64,000 nucleotides of DNA from the NCBI RefSeq assembly GCF_021191695.1, contig NZ_JAIWPT010000009.1:1-64000 (forward strand), in the 5' to 3' direction. A program made the position numbers and the translations under genes. Positions within the stretch are counted from its first letter, which is position 1; each line of letters starts with the position of its first letter. The notes under the pieces were generated by a model. The model had not been told where the DNA came from and searched no databases. It saw only the letters and a list, made by a program, of their open reading frames with translations. Of the stretch, positions 9,595-18,452 are shown in pieces. Source of the DNA: Proluteimonas luteida. Its GTDB lineage: Bacteria > Pseudomonadota > Gammaproteobacteria > Xanthomonadales > Xanthomonadaceae.

Positions 9595-9789
9595 TCAGTC
9601 TTCCTCGACGACGCGCGTCTTCGGCTGGATGACCTGCTTGCCGCGGTAGTAGCCGTCGGCGGTGACGTGGTGGCGGATGTGCGTCTCGCCGGTCGTCGGG
9701 TCGGTCGCCAGCTGCTTGGCGGTCAGCGCATCGTGCGCACGGCGCTGGCCACGACGGGAGGGGGAAACGCGGGATTTCTGCACAGCCAT
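9595..9789 (-). CDS. rpmF: Large ribosomal subunit protein bL32
   Basis: A 64-residue basic protein with the family start [20 protein letters not shown]. The Gly-Tyr-Tyr-Arg segment [10 protein letters not shown] near the end matches bL32. The zinc-binding cysteines of some bL32 proteins are absent, as in many gammaproteobacteria. It lies 22 bases downstream of yceD, the conserved arrangement. Confidence 0.97.
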   Translation of the reverse strand: MAVQKSRVSPSRRGQRRAHDALTAKQLATDPTTGETHIRHHVTADGYYRGKQVIQPKTRVVEED

Positions 9790-9811
9790 GGGAATTGCTC
9801 CAGCAACAGGT

Positions 9812-10327
9812 TCAGTTGTTTCGGTCTTTCTTCAGGGTCGCCAGCCCGGCGAACGGGTTGACGCGTATTTCTTCTTCCGCCGTCACCGGCCAGTCGCGAT
9901 CGACCGCTTCCGAGCCCGGCGCCACCGGAATGGCCGGCACGGCGAGGATCAACTCGTCCTCGACCAGCTCGGCCGGTGCCAGCATGCCGTCTTCCGGCAC
10001 CAGCAACGGCTCGTAATCGGGCAGCAGGCCGGCCTCGTCCGCCTCGTCGCGGATCAGGCCGAGCCGCTGCACGATCCGCACCGGAAACACGAACCGCTGC
10101 AGGCTGCGCTGACAGGTCAGCGGCAGGTCTGCTTCGATACGCAGTTCCACATACGGCGCCCGCAGGGCGTCATGGTCGAAATCCAGCGAGCAGACCACCT
10201 CGCCCCCGGTATCGGCCAGCACATCGCGCAGGCGCGTCATCGACGACAGCGGCAGCCGCCCCTCAAGACGACTCCTGGCCGCAACCATGCGCCAAGCATC
10301 AACCAACCCGGGCATTTCGGCGGACAT
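9812..10327 (-). CDS. yceD: YceD/DUF177 family protein
   Basis: A 171-residue acidic protein of the DUF177 family, linked in E. coli and plants to 23S rRNA accumulation. Family features visible are [16 protein letters not shown] near the middle (with the conserved Cys) and the C-terminal [11 protein letters not shown] tail. Start [12 protein letters not shown] at 10325-10327; an ATG 39 bases upstream was rejected as it adds unrelated residues. Co-transcribed with rpmF. It is divergent from the 124-residue membrane-protein gene, with about 160 bases between. Confidence 0.92.
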   Translation of the reverse strand: MSAEMPGLVDAWRMVAARSRLEGRLPLSSMTRLRDVLADTGGEVVCSLDFDHDALRAPYVELRIEADLPLTCQRSLQRFVFPVRIVQRLGLIRDEADEAGLLPDYEPLLVPEDGMLAPAELVEDELILAVPAIPVAPGSEAVDRDWPVTAEEEIRVNPFAGLATLKKDRNN

Positions 10328-10491
10328 AAGCCGCTGAATATTAAAGATCGCGAATCCTGCTGTCAAACCGGGCGCTGCCGGACCGGTGCCGCCCGCCGCC
10401 CGGGTCCAGCGGCGGTTTGCCGGTCGCGGCGGCGGACGTCAGACTGCCCGCCTTTGCCGGGGACCCGCCTTGTCGGGAAAATGGAGCCGAC

Positions 10492-10866
10492 GTGTCGTTG
10501 GTCGACGTGCTGTTGCCACTGCTGGGCGTGCTGCTGGCCGCGACGATCGCCATCGTCGCCGCCGCCCGACGACGCGTCCATCGCCGCCGCGCCGCGTTCG
10601 CACAGGTGCTCGATGCCGCCGATGCGCTGGAAGCCCGGCTGCGGCTGGCGCGCGCGGAGACCGGAACCGTGGCCGGCACGGACGGGGACCCGGTGCGTGA
10701 GGCGTTGCAGGAAATGCTGCGCCAGCGCCTGTGGCTGCAGCAGCATGGCGCGTCCGCCAGTCCGGCAACGCTGGACACGATGCGGGCCTCGATCGAAGCC
10801 GCGCGCGGCCGACTCGAACAGCAGCTGCAGCGGATCGCGGATGCGCGCGGGCACGCCCTGCCATGA
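10492..10866 (+). CDS. Small membrane-anchored protein of unknown function
   Basis: 124 residues from a GTG (10492-10494) with a GGAG ribosome binding site 5 bases upstream. One N-terminal hydrophobic helix (VSLVDVLLPLLGVLLAATIA) is followed by a strongly basic patch RRRVHRRR and then a helical, Ala/Leu/Arg/Gln-rich region that could form a coiled coil. No family was recognised. Its stop is 10 bases from the yceF start, so the two are probably one operon. An upstream in-frame ATG at 10417 was not chosen because the leader it adds is atypical. Confidence 0.65.
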   Translation: MSLVDVLLPLLGVLLAATIAIVAAARRRVHRRRAAFAQVLDAADALEARLRLARAETGTVAGTDGDPVREALQEMLRQRLWLQQHGASASPATLDTMRASIEAARGRLEQQLQRIADARGHALP

Positions 10867-10876
10867 GTCGCCGGTC

Positions 10877-11503
10877 ATGGGCATGACGAAAACGCCGGCA
10901 CCGCGCCTGATCCTCGGCTCGACCTCGCCCTACCGGCGCGAACTGCTGGCACGCCTGCGGCTGGATTTCGAATGCGCCCGGCCGGACGTCGACGAGACCC
11001 CGCGCCCCGGCGAGGCGCCAGCCGCCCTCGCCGGCCGGCTGGCCGTCGCCAAGGCCCGCGATGTCGCCATGCGCCACCCGGGCGCCTGGGCCATCGGCTC
11101 GGACCAGGTGGCCGAACTCGATGGCCGGCCACTGGGCAAACCCGGCGACCGCGCAGGCGCGATCGCGCAGCTGACGGCGATGTCCGGACGCACCGTGCAC
11201 TTCCATACCCACGTGGCGCTGGTCAACGGCATCCACGCGCCTGCCGACGGCGGTCCCGGCAACGGCGCGCTGCTGCAGGTGCACGACCGGACCGAGGTGC
11301 GGTTCCGACGGCTCGAGCGCGGCGAGATCGAACGTTATGTCGACGCCGAGCAGCCGTTCGACTGTGCCGGCAGCTTCAAATGCGAAGGCCTGGGCATCGC
11401 GCTGTTCGAGGCGATCCACAGCGACGACCCGACCGCGCTGGTCGGCCTGCCGTTGATCGCCACCGCCCGGCTGCTGCGCGAAGCCGGGTTTCGCTGCCCC
11501 TGA
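10877..11503 (+). CDS. yceF: Maf-family nucleotide pyrophosphatase (YceF type)
   Basis: Hydrolyses non-canonical nucleotides; the YceF branch prefers 7-methyl-GTP. 208 residues. The N-terminal LILGSTSPYRRELLARL is the Maf signature, the catalytic Asp is in IGSDQVAELDGRPLGKPG, and FDCAGSFKCEGLG lies near the C-terminus. The choice of the YceF branch also rests on the neighbouring yceD-rpmF, the same neighbourhood as in E. coli, though on the opposite strand here. The start could also be the ATG at 10883. There is an insertion-like segment around residue 120 (PADGGPGNGALLQ). Confidence 0.92.
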   Translation: MGMTKTPAPRLILGSTSPYRRELLARLRLDFECARPDVDETPRPGEAPAALAGRLAVAKARDVAMRHPGAWAIGSDQVAELDGRPLGKPGDRAGAIAQLTAMSGRTVHFHTHVALVNGIHAPADGGPGNGALLQVHDRTEVRFRRLERGEIERYVDAEQPFDCAGSFKCEGLGIALFEAIHSDDPTALVGLPLIATARLLREAGFRCP

Positions 11504-11567
11504 GGAGTGCAGTCCCGGCGCGCGCCGGCCCGTCCCGCGAAGCGGCAGATCGTCCGCCTCTGTACCG

Positions 11568-11626
11568 CGTCAGAGGTTGAGAGTAAATCGAACGCCGTAG
11601 CGAGAACGTCGCCGGGCGTCCGTGGC
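11568..11626 (-). repeat. Dispersed 3'-flanking repeat, copy A
   Basis: Shares about 50 near-identical bases with 30982-31041 and a shorter core with 54518-54557. Read leftward it has GGACGCC...GGCGTTC arms that can pair (one wobble), then a pyrimidine-rich tail. It starts 37 bases after the stop of the leftward glycosyltransferase gene. Confidence 0.75.
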
Positions 11627-11662
11627 GGCGGTCGCAATCGACGGGCGAATACTCTCAGCCTC

Positions 11663-13513
11663 TCAGTCCATTGGCAGGATACGCAACGGCTGTTCGGCCC
11701 AACGCTCCACCGATCCGTCCCTGCCAATGATCTCGATGCCGAGCCAGTACGTCCCCGGCGCGCGATCACCGACATCGACGGTCGCGGCGAAGCCGACATC
11801 CGGTTGCGAGGGGTCACGCGAACCGCCCTGCAGGAACTGGCTGACCCAGCCGTTGGCGATACCGTACCGGGCATCCGCCACCGGCGCACCGTCGAGGGTG
11901 ACGACCACCGATGCCACGCCGCTACCGTCCTTGACCGCCCAGCCGCGCACCTCGAAGTGCCCGGACACGCGCGCACCGGGCGCCGGTGCGTCGACATGCG
12001 CGACCGCGGGCGTCACACAGTCGCCGTCGGCGGCCGCGCCGGGGTCCAGCCGCGCCAGCACGAATCGCTGCCCACCGCGGTCGGCGTTGACCACGCGGGT
12101 GACCGGAAGGCCACCCATCCGCGCGCAGATCGCCTGGTAACGCGCGAGCAGCGCGCTGAACTTCACGTCACTGGCGCCGACCACCAGCAACACCGGGCGC
12201 CCGCCGAGCTCGGCACGGTCGCCGAGTTGCAGTCCCCACAGCTGCAGCTGCGGTGCGCGGCCGTGATGCCGGTTGAGCGGATGGTCGAGCACGCGGATGT
12301 CGCGCCGGTCGAGCGCGAATCCGAGTTCCGCGGCGACCTTGAAGTTGTCGGCCACCAGCACGGTGTCGTCCGGCATCTCGCCAAGCTGCTGGCGGACGGC
12401 CGTGGCCAGCGTATCCCAGCCGGCGAAGTTGGACGGATACCATTTCTGTGCCGCCATCTGCGCGCGCAGCTGCGATGATGAGACCGCCGAGTAGTAGCCG
12501 ACGACGCCGACGAACCCCAGCGCCAACGTGGCCCAGGTCGCCACCCGCAGCCAGCGCGGCCACTGCGCCAGCACGAATCCGACCAGCGGCAGCAGCGCGA
12601 TGTAGCCCGGCAGCGGCCAGTGGAAGCTGACGCGCTCGGTGTCGGCGACGAAGCCGAGCACGCAGAAGCCCAGCACCAGCAGCCCGCCGCAGATCGCCAG
12701 GAACCGCGCGGCATCGTTCGGCGCCTTGCGTCCGCGCCAAGCACCGATCATCAGCGCGACGAACAGCAGCGGCGTGACCAGCAGCGCCTGCACGACCACG
12801 AACAGCCAGCCGTCGGCATGCAGCGCCCACGGGTGCCGGTCGACCAGTTGGAAGCGCAGGCCCGCCTCGGCGTTGTCGACATTCCAGATCAGCAGCGGTA
12901 TCCACGCCGCGGCGCCGAACGCGATCGCGATCCACACCCGCGGATCGCGCAGCACCTCGCGTCCGCGCGGCAGCCACAGCAGCACGACGATGCCGACGCC
13001 GATCACGGCGATGAAGCGGTAATGGCTGAGCGCGCCCAGCGCCAGGCCCAGCGCCAGCAGCAGCGCCGCGCCATGCGTGACCTCGCGCAGCAGGCGCATG
13101 CCGGCATCCAGGCACAGCACAGTCGCCAGCGCGAGCACCGCATCGGGCAACGCCATCACCCCGAGCGATCCCAGCAACGGCAGCAGCAGCGCCGCGCAGC
13201 CGGCGATCCAGCCGGCATCGGTGTCGAACTCGCGCGCGGTCATGGAGACGATCAGCCACGGCACCAGTGCCGAGATCGCCAGGAACGGCAGCCGCACCGC
13301 GAGCACGCCGTCGCCGAACAGCGTCGTGCCAAGACGGATCAGCCAGGCGGTGAGCCCGGGCAGGTCCGAATACGCCCAGGCCAGATGCTGGCCCTCGAGC
13401 CAGTAGAACGCCTCGTCGACGAACAACGGCAGACGCGCTGCGATCACCAGCTTGAGCGCCATGATCGCGATCCACAGGACGATGAAGACCGTCCGCACTT
13501 CCATCCGCCGCAT
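11663..13513 (-). CDS. GT39/ArnT-like membrane glycosyltransferase with C-terminal Ig-like domain
   Basis: A 616-residue integral membrane protein. The N-terminal two thirds has many hydrophobic helices and the acidic motif of GT-C enzymes just after the first (LFVDEAFYWLEGQ), as in ArnT and PMT-type transferases that use polyprenyl-phosphate sugars at the periplasmic face. The last 110 residues (from about 500) form a beta-rich domain with GHFEVRGWAVKDGSGVASV and DVGFAATVDVG, like an Ig-like fold. Start MRRMEVRTVF at 13511-13513 has a GAGG site at good spacing; the ATG 9 bases inside is an alternative. Donor and acceptor cannot be read from sequence. Divergent from moxR, 46 bases apart. Confidence 0.82.
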   Translation of the reverse strand: MRRMEVRTVFIVLWIAIMALKLVIAARLPLFVDEAFYWLEGQHLAWAYSDLPGLTAWLIRLGTTLFGDGVLAVRLPFLAISALVPWLIVSMTAREFDTDAGWIAGCAALLLPLLGSLGVMALPDAVLALATVLCLDAGMRLLREVTHGAALLLALGLALGALSHYRFIAVIGVGIVVLLWLPRGREVLRDPRVWIAIAFGAAAWIPLLIWNVDNAEAGLRFQLVDRHPWALHADGWLFVVVQALLVTPLLFVALMIGAWRGRKAPNDAARFLAICGGLLVLGFCVLGFVADTERVSFHWPLPGYIALLPLVGFVLAQWPRWLRVATWATLALGFVGVVGYYSAVSSSQLRAQMAAQKWYPSNFAGWDTLATAVRQQLGEMPDDTVLVADNFKVAAELGFALDRRDIRVLDHPLNRHHGRAPQLQLWGLQLGDRAELGGRPVLLVVGASDVKFSALLARYQAICARMGGLPVTRVVNADRGGQRFVLARLDPGAAADGDCVTPAVAHVDAPAPGARVSGHFEVRGWAVKDGSGVASVVVTLDGAPVADARYGIANGWVSQFLQGGSRDPSQPDVGFAATVDVGDRAPGTYWLGIEIIGRDGSVERWAEQPLRILPMD

Positions 13514-13559
13514 TGAACTCGACCTCGTTACACTCGGGAAATTGCCGCAGGAGCCCGCC

Positions 13560-14513
13560 ATGCCCGACTCGCCCTCGAACCGCGCCATGCTACCCGACCG
13601 TCAGCGCGAGGCGTTGTCGCGGGCGCAGCGACAGGTCAACAGTCTGGTGCTTGGCAAGAAAGATGCCGTGACGATGGCTTTCGTCGCCCTGCTTGCGGAT
13701 GGACACATCCTGATCGAGGACCTGCCGGGACTGGGCAAGACCACGCTGGCGCATGCGCTGGCCGCGACCGTCGGGCTCGAGTTCCAGCGCGTGCAGTTCA
13801 CCTCCGACCTGTTGCCTTCGGATGTCGTCGGCGTGTCGATCTACGACGGCAATGCGCGCCGGTTCGAGTTCCACGCCGGCCCGGTGTTCACCAACGTGCT
13901 GCTGGCCGACGAGATCAACCGCGCGCCGCCGCGGACCCAGAGCGCGCTGCTCGAAGCCATGGCCGAGCACCAGGTCACCGTCGACGGCACCACGCACGCG
14001 CTGCCGGATCCGTTCTTCGTCATCGCCACGCAGAACCCGCTGGACCTGGCCGGCACCTACCCGCTGCCCGACTCCCAGCTCGACCGCTTCCTGCTGCGGC
14101 TCAACCTCGGCTACCCCGACGCCGACACCGAACGCGAGCTGCTGACCGGAAGCGATCGCCGCGCGCTGATCGCCGCCGCGCTGCCGCTGCTGAGCGGCGG
14201 CGACCTGCTGGTCCTGCGGACCACGGTAACCGAGGTCCATGCCAGTGCCGCGCTGATCGACTACGTGCAGGCACTGCTCGCGCGCAGCCGCCATCATCCG
14301 GGCGTGCGCGTGGGCCTGTCGCCGCGCGCGGGACTGGCGCTGCTGCGCGCCGCGCGTGCGCTGGCGCTGCTGGAAGGCCGCGACCACGCCCTGCCCGACG
14401 ACGTGCAGCGGCTGTTCCCGGCGATCGCCGCGCACCGGCTGGTGGCCGATGCCGACGCCGGGTCCGGCGACATGCTGGCGCAGGCGATCCTGCGGGCGGT
14501 GGCGGTCGACTAG
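13560..14513 (+). CDS. MoxR-family AAA+ ATPase
   Basis: A 317-residue AAA+ ATPase of the MoxR group, thought to act as a chaperone with vWA/DUF58 partners. Walker A is LPGLGKTTLA (near residue 56), Walker B VLLADEINRAPP, and sensor 1 IATQNPLDLAGTYPLP. Start MPDSPSNRAM at 13560 has a strong AGGAG ribosome binding site; an upstream ATG was rejected. First gene of a four-gene operon with the DUF58 gene, tgpA-like and slp-like. Confidence 0.94.
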   Translation: MPDSPSNRAMLPDRQREALSRAQRQVNSLVLGKKDAVTMAFVALLADGHILIEDLPGLGKTTLAHALAATVGLEFQRVQFTSDLLPSDVVGVSIYDGNARRFEFHAGPVFTNVLLADEINRAPPRTQSALLEAMAEHQVTVDGTTHALPDPFFVIATQNPLDLAGTYPLPDSQLDRFLLRLNLGYPDADTERELLTGSDRRALIAAALPLLSGGDLLVLRTTVTEVHASAALIDYVQALLARSRHHPGVRVGLSPRAGLALLRAARALALLEGRDHALPDDVQRLFPAIAAHRLVADADAGSGDMLAQAILRAVAVD

Positions 14514-14522
14514 GCCGCGACG

Positions 14523-15485
14523 ATGGCATCGCTTGCGCAGCGGGTCCGGCGGCGCGCCGAGGCCTGGGCCCGGCCGAGGGGGCCGGAAACGCTGCCCGTG
14601 CGCCTCGACCGGCGCCGGATCTACATCCTGCCGACCGCGTTCGGCTGGTTCCTGGTGGCCCTGCTCGCGACGATGGCGGTGGGCGCGCTGAACTACAACA
14701 ACAACCCGGCGCTGCTGCTGTGCCTGCTGCTGGTGGGTGCGGGCATGGCCAGCCTGCTGTGGACCCATCTGCAACTGAGCGGGCTGGAAATCCGGGCGAT
14801 GCAGGCCGAACCGGTCGCCGCCGGCACGCCGCTGCCGTTGCGGCTGCACGTGGCCGCGCCGGCCGGGCGCGGGCGCCGTGGCCTGCGGGTGAGCGTCGGC
14901 GATGCCGGCGCGTGCCTGTCGCTCGACGGCGGCATCGGCGGGGCGGTGCTGACGATTCCCACCCACCGGCGCGGCTGGCTGCACACGGGCCGCCTGCGCG
15001 TCTCGACCACGCGTCCCCTGGGCCTGGCCCGCGCATGGTCGTGGGTATGGCCGGACACGCCGTTGCTGGTCTACCCGGCGCCGGAAGCGGCCGGCCCCGC
15101 ACTGCCGCTGGGCAGCGGCGAAACCGCGCAGGCGCGGCTGCACGCGGCCGGCGAGGACCTGCACCACCTGCGCGACTGGCGCCAGGGCGATGCGCGTCGG
15201 GCGATCGCATGGAAACCCTCCGCGCGGCGCGATGCGCTGGTGGTCCGCGAGTTCGAGCGCCCGCAGGGCGCCGATGTCGTGCTCGACTGGCAGTCGCTCG
15301 CCGGACTCGGCGACGAGGACCGCATCCACCGTCTCGCGCGCTGGGTCGACGAGGCCGAACGTGATGGCGTGCGTTATCGCCTGCAGCTGCCGTCGCAGCC
15401 GGCCATCGGTCCCGGTCGCGGCGTCCAGCATCGCCACGACTGCCTGCGCGCGCTGGCGCTGCTGCCGCAGGCGCATCCGGCATGA
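14523..15485 (+). CDS. DUF58 domain protein
   Basis: A 320-residue protein with two N-terminal membrane helices (about 32-75) and the DUF58 signature HLRDWRQGDARRAIAWKPS followed by LVVREFE. DUF58 proteins are usual partners of MoxR ATPases. It begins 9 bases after moxR and its stop overlaps the next start (ATGA), so translation is probably coupled. Function is inferred from the module: assembly or quality control of an envelope activity together with the transglutaminase. Confidence 0.9.
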   Translation: MASLAQRVRRRAEAWARPRGPETLPVRLDRRRIYILPTAFGWFLVALLATMAVGALNYNNNPALLLCLLLVGAGMASLLWTHLQLSGLEIRAMQAEPVAAGTPLPLRLHVAAPAGRGRRGLRVSVGDAGACLSLDGGIGGAVLTIPTHRRGWLHTGRLRVSTTRPLGLARAWSWVWPDTPLLVYPAPEAAGPALPLGSGETAQARLHAAGEDLHHLRDWRQGDARRAIAWKPSARRDALVVREFERPQGADVVLDWQSLAGLGDEDRIHRLARWVDEAERDGVRYRLQLPSQPAIGPGRGVQHRHDCLRALALLPQAHPA

Positions 15486-17488
15486 GCGGCGCGCGCGCCG
15501 CGGCGCTGCCGCTCGACGATGCCAGCCGGCGCGGCGTGCTGCTTGCCGGCGCCGCCTGCCTGCTTCCGTTGCTGCTGCAGCTGCCCGGCATGCTGGCGAT
15601 CGCGGTCGCGCTGATCGCCACGACCACCGGCCTGATCGCAGCGCGCCGCACCGTGCCGGCCTGGCTGCGCGCGCTGCTCGCGCTGACCCTGCTCGGCCTG
15701 GTGCTGGTGCACAGCGGCTTCTCGTTCGGCCGCGACACTGGCTGCGCGCTGCTCGCCGCGATGCTGGCGATCAAACCGTCGGAACTGCGCAGCATCCGCG
15801 ACGCGCGCAGCCTGATCGGCTTCGCGCTGTTCGCGCCGTTCGCGACCTTCCTGCTCAACCAGGGCCCGCTGTCGTTGCTGCTCGGCCTGCTGGGCGCGTT
15901 GCTGGCAATGGCGGCGACGGCGCGCCTGTCGGCGCAGGAAGCGGGACTGCCGCCGGCACCCGGCGACGGCCGGCGCCAGCTCGGCCTGGTGCTGCGGCTG
16001 ACCGCGATCGGCCTGCCGCTGGCGCTGGCGGCGTTCTGGCTGTTTCCGCGCATCGCCTCGCCGCTGTGGGGCGTGCCGCAGCTGTCGGCGGCGCGGCCGG
16101 GCCTGTCGGACGAGATGTCGCCCGGCCAGTGGCTGGACCTGATGGCCGACGACACGCCCGCGCTGCGCGCGTCCTTCAATGGCCCGGAACCGACGCCGCG
16201 CGAGATGTATTGGCGCGGACCGACCCTGAACGATTTCGACGGTCGCAGCTGGACCGCATCGCAGTGGCTGCGCCACCTGCCGCCCGCCGAGGTCGTCCAC
16301 GGCAGCCCGGCCTGGGATTACGAGATCACCCTGGAGCCGACCGAACGCCACCTGCTGGTCGCGCTGGAGATGCCGGTCGAACTGCCGGAGGGCGTGCGCG
16401 CCTCGCACGAGTACACCCTGACCAGCATGCGCCGGCTCGACCAGCTGAGCCGCTGGCACCTGCGTTCGGCCCCGCCGGTGCAGTTCGAGGCCGAACTGCC
16501 GATGACGCTGCGCTCGCTGGCGCTGCGCCTGCCCGAGGGCTTCAACCCGCGCACCCGGGCGCTGGCCATGCAGTGGCGCGCCGAAGGCGACGACGACGCG
16601 GCGATCGTCGAACGCGCGCTGGCCTGGATCCGCGCCGAGTTCGCCTACACGCTGGACACCCCGCTGCCGGGTCGGCATGCGGTCGACGAGTTCCTGTTCG
16701 AGCAGAAGGCAGGCTTCTGCGAACACTTCAGCTCCGCCTTCACCGTGCTGATGCGCGAGGCCGGCATTCCGGCACGCGTGGTCACCGGCTACGTCGGCGG
16801 CGTCCGCAACCGCTACGGCAACTACTGGGTGGTGCGGCGCATGGATGCGCATGCGTGGACCGAAGTCTGGCTGGACGGGCGCGGCTGGGTGCGCGTCGAC
16901 CCGACCGCCGCGGTGGCGCCGGAGCGCATCTACGACACGCTGGAGGACCGCCTTGGCGCCGGCATCGGCGGTGCTGCGGGCGAAGGGTTGCTGTCGCCGC
17001 TGCTCGATCTCGGCGACTGGGCGCTGCGCGGCTGGAACGACTTCGTGCTCGGCTTCGATGCCGGCCGCCAGCAGCGGCTGTTGCAGCGCATCGGCATCCG
17101 CCACCTCGACGCGCCCGCCCTGATCGCGCTGTTCTCGATGTTCGCCGCACTGGCGCTGGGCTGGATGCTGTGGCTGGTCGCGCGCGGCGAACGCGAGCGC
17201 GACCCGCTGCTGCGCGCCTGGCGGCAACTGGGACGCCGCTATGCACGGTTCGGGCTGGCGCCGCGCCCGGACGAACCGGCGACCGCGTGGCTGCGCCGGG
17301 TGGAAAGCGTGCGGCCCGGCGGCATCGGGCACCTGGCGGCGCTCACCCGCCGTTTCGTCGCCGCGCGCTACGCTTGTCCGGAAGGCGCCGTCGCGGACCC
17401 GGACCTGCCGCGCGACCTGCGCGCGCACCGCCCGGCGCCCATGCAGCCCGGCACCACGCAATCCGGTCCGATGGAGACATTCCGATGA
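15482..17488 (+). CDS. tgpA: TgpA-like membrane transglutaminase
   Basis: A 668-residue protein similar to Pseudomonas TgpA, an essential inner-membrane transglutaminase with a periplasmic catalytic domain. Several N-terminal helices (residues about 15-190) precede the transglutaminase core. The catalytic Cys lies in KAGFCEHFSSAFTVLMREAG, the His in RMDAHAWTEVWLDG and the Asp in WVRVDPTAAV. A further helix follows near residue 545 and a DUF4129-like tail ends the protein. ATGA overlap with the DUF58 gene upstream and with the lipoprotein gene downstream. Confidence 0.92.
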   Translation: MSGARAAALPLDDASRRGVLLAGAACLLPLLLQLPGMLAIAVALIATTTGLIAARRTVPAWLRALLALTLLGLVLVHSGFSFGRDTGCALLAAMLAIKPSELRSIRDARSLIGFALFAPFATFLLNQGPLSLLLGLLGALLAMAATARLSAQEAGLPPAPGDGRRQLGLVLRLTAIGLPLALAAFWLFPRIASPLWGVPQLSAARPGLSDEMSPGQWLDLMADDTPALRASFNGPEPTPREMYWRGPTLNDFDGRSWTASQWLRHLPPAEVVHGSPAWDYEITLEPTERHLLVALEMPVELPEGVRASHEYTLTSMRRLDQLSRWHLRSAPPVQFEAELPMTLRSLALRLPEGFNPRTRALAMQWRAEGDDDAAIVERALAWIRAEFAYTLDTPLPGRHAVDEFLFEQKAGFCEHFSSAFTVLMREAGIPARVVTGYVGGVRNRYGNYWVVRRMDAHAWTEVWLDGRGWVRVDPTAAVAPERIYDTLEDRLGAGIGGAAGEGLLSPLLDLGDWALRGWNDFVLGFDAGRQQRLLQRIGIRHLDAPALIALFSMFAALALGWMLWLVARGERERDPLLRAWRQLGRRYARFGLAPRPDEPATAWLRRVESVRPGGIGHLAALTRRFVAARYACPEGAVADPDLPRDLRAHRPAPMQPGTTQSGPMETFR

Positions 17489-17970
17489 TCACCCGCATGC
17501 TGTCCCTTGCCGGCCTGGCCCTGCTGCTGGGCGCCTGCGCCTCGCAGCCCAAACCGCTGCAGGGCGCGTATACCGAGCTCACGCCCCACGATGCCGCGCA
17601 GGGCGACAGCACCGGCGCCCGGGTGCGCTGGGGCGGGCGTATCGTGCAGGTGGAGCCGCGTCCCGACGCGACCTGCTTCGAGATGATCGCCACCCGCCTG
17701 ACCGCGACCGGGCGACCGTACTGGGCCAGCGACGACACCAACGGCCGCTTCATCGCCTGCCGCGCCGGTTTCTACGACCCCGCGGTATTCGAGAAGAACC
17801 GCGAGGTGACCTTCACCGGGCGCATCGCCGGCTACGACAACCGCCGCATCGGCGAATACGACTACCGGTTCCCGCGCGTCGACGCCGACGTGGTGTACCT
17901 GTGGCCGATCCGCGAACAGGTCGACGTCATCACCCGCCCGGCGCCATGGCCGTGGTGGGGCTACTGGTAA
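17485..17970 (+). CDS. Slp-family outer-membrane lipoprotein
   Basis: A 161-residue lipoprotein. The N-terminus MITRMLSLAGLALLLGACAS has a clear lipobox (LGAC). Slp-family features follow: VRWGGRIVQVEP and a C-terminal YDYRFPRVDADVVYLWP. E. coli Slp is an outer-membrane lipoprotein induced in stationary phase and acid stress. The start overlaps the tgpA stop by ATGA, which places this lipoprotein in the MoxR-DUF58-TgpA operon. The residue after the lipid-attachment Cys is Ala, so outer-membrane sorting is likely. The tail WPWWGYW is unusually aromatic. Confidence 0.87.
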   Translation: MITRMLSLAGLALLLGACASQPKPLQGAYTELTPHDAAQGDSTGARVRWGGRIVQVEPRPDATCFEMIATRLTATGRPYWASDDTNGRFIACRAGFYDPAVFEKNREVTFTGRIAGYDNRRIGEYDYRFPRVDADVVYLWPIREQVDVITRPAPWPWWGYW

Positions 17971-18012
17971 TCAGCGGCATCTGCAGGCGCGGTCCATGGC
18001 CGCGCCCGCGGA

Positions 18013-18369
18013 TCACGCGGCCGGCGTACCGAAGCGCCCCAGCTGCGCGCCGGCCAGCAGGTGCAGATGGATCTGGAACACGGTCTGCCCGCCGTGGCCG
18101 TTGCAGTTCATGACGATGCGATAGCCGTCCTCGGCGAAGCCCTGCTGCTGCGCGTAGCGCGCCGCGGCGACCGCGAGCCTGCCGATGATCTCCGGCGCGT
18201 CGGCCGGCAGCTCGTTGAGCGTGGGAATCGTCCGCTTGGGCACGAACAGCACGTGCACCGGTGCCTGCGGCGCGATGTCGCGGAACGCGATCAGGTCGTC
18301 GTCCTCATAGACGATGTCGGCCGGGATCTCGCGGCGGATGATCTTGTGGAAGATGGTGTCGTCGGACAT
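18013..18369 (-). CDS. hinT: HIT-family nucleotide hydrolase (HinT-like)
   Basis: A 118-residue histidine-triad protein, probably an adenosine phosphoramidase. N-terminal FHKIIRREIPADIVYEDD and the VLFVPKRTIPTL segment match HinT. The triad reads QIHLHLLAG: the first His is Gln while the nucleophilic second His and the third His are kept. Start MSDDTIFHK at 18367-18369 was preferred over the ATG two codons upstream because the GGAG site lies only one base before that ATG but 7 bases before this one. Downstream of recR on the same strand. Confidence 0.92.
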   Translation of the reverse strand: MSDDTIFHKIIRREIPADIVYEDDDLIAFRDIAPQAPVHVLFVPKRTIPTLNELPADAPEIIGRLAVAAARYAQQQGFAEDGYRIVMNCNGHGGQTVFQIHLHLLAGAQLGRFGTPAA

Positions 18370-18452
18370 CGGCATGCTCCTGTCTGGAATCGAACCTGTC
18401 TGGCATCGGGTCGGGGAAGTGCGGCGCGGCGGGTCGCGGCGCGCACATGCGC

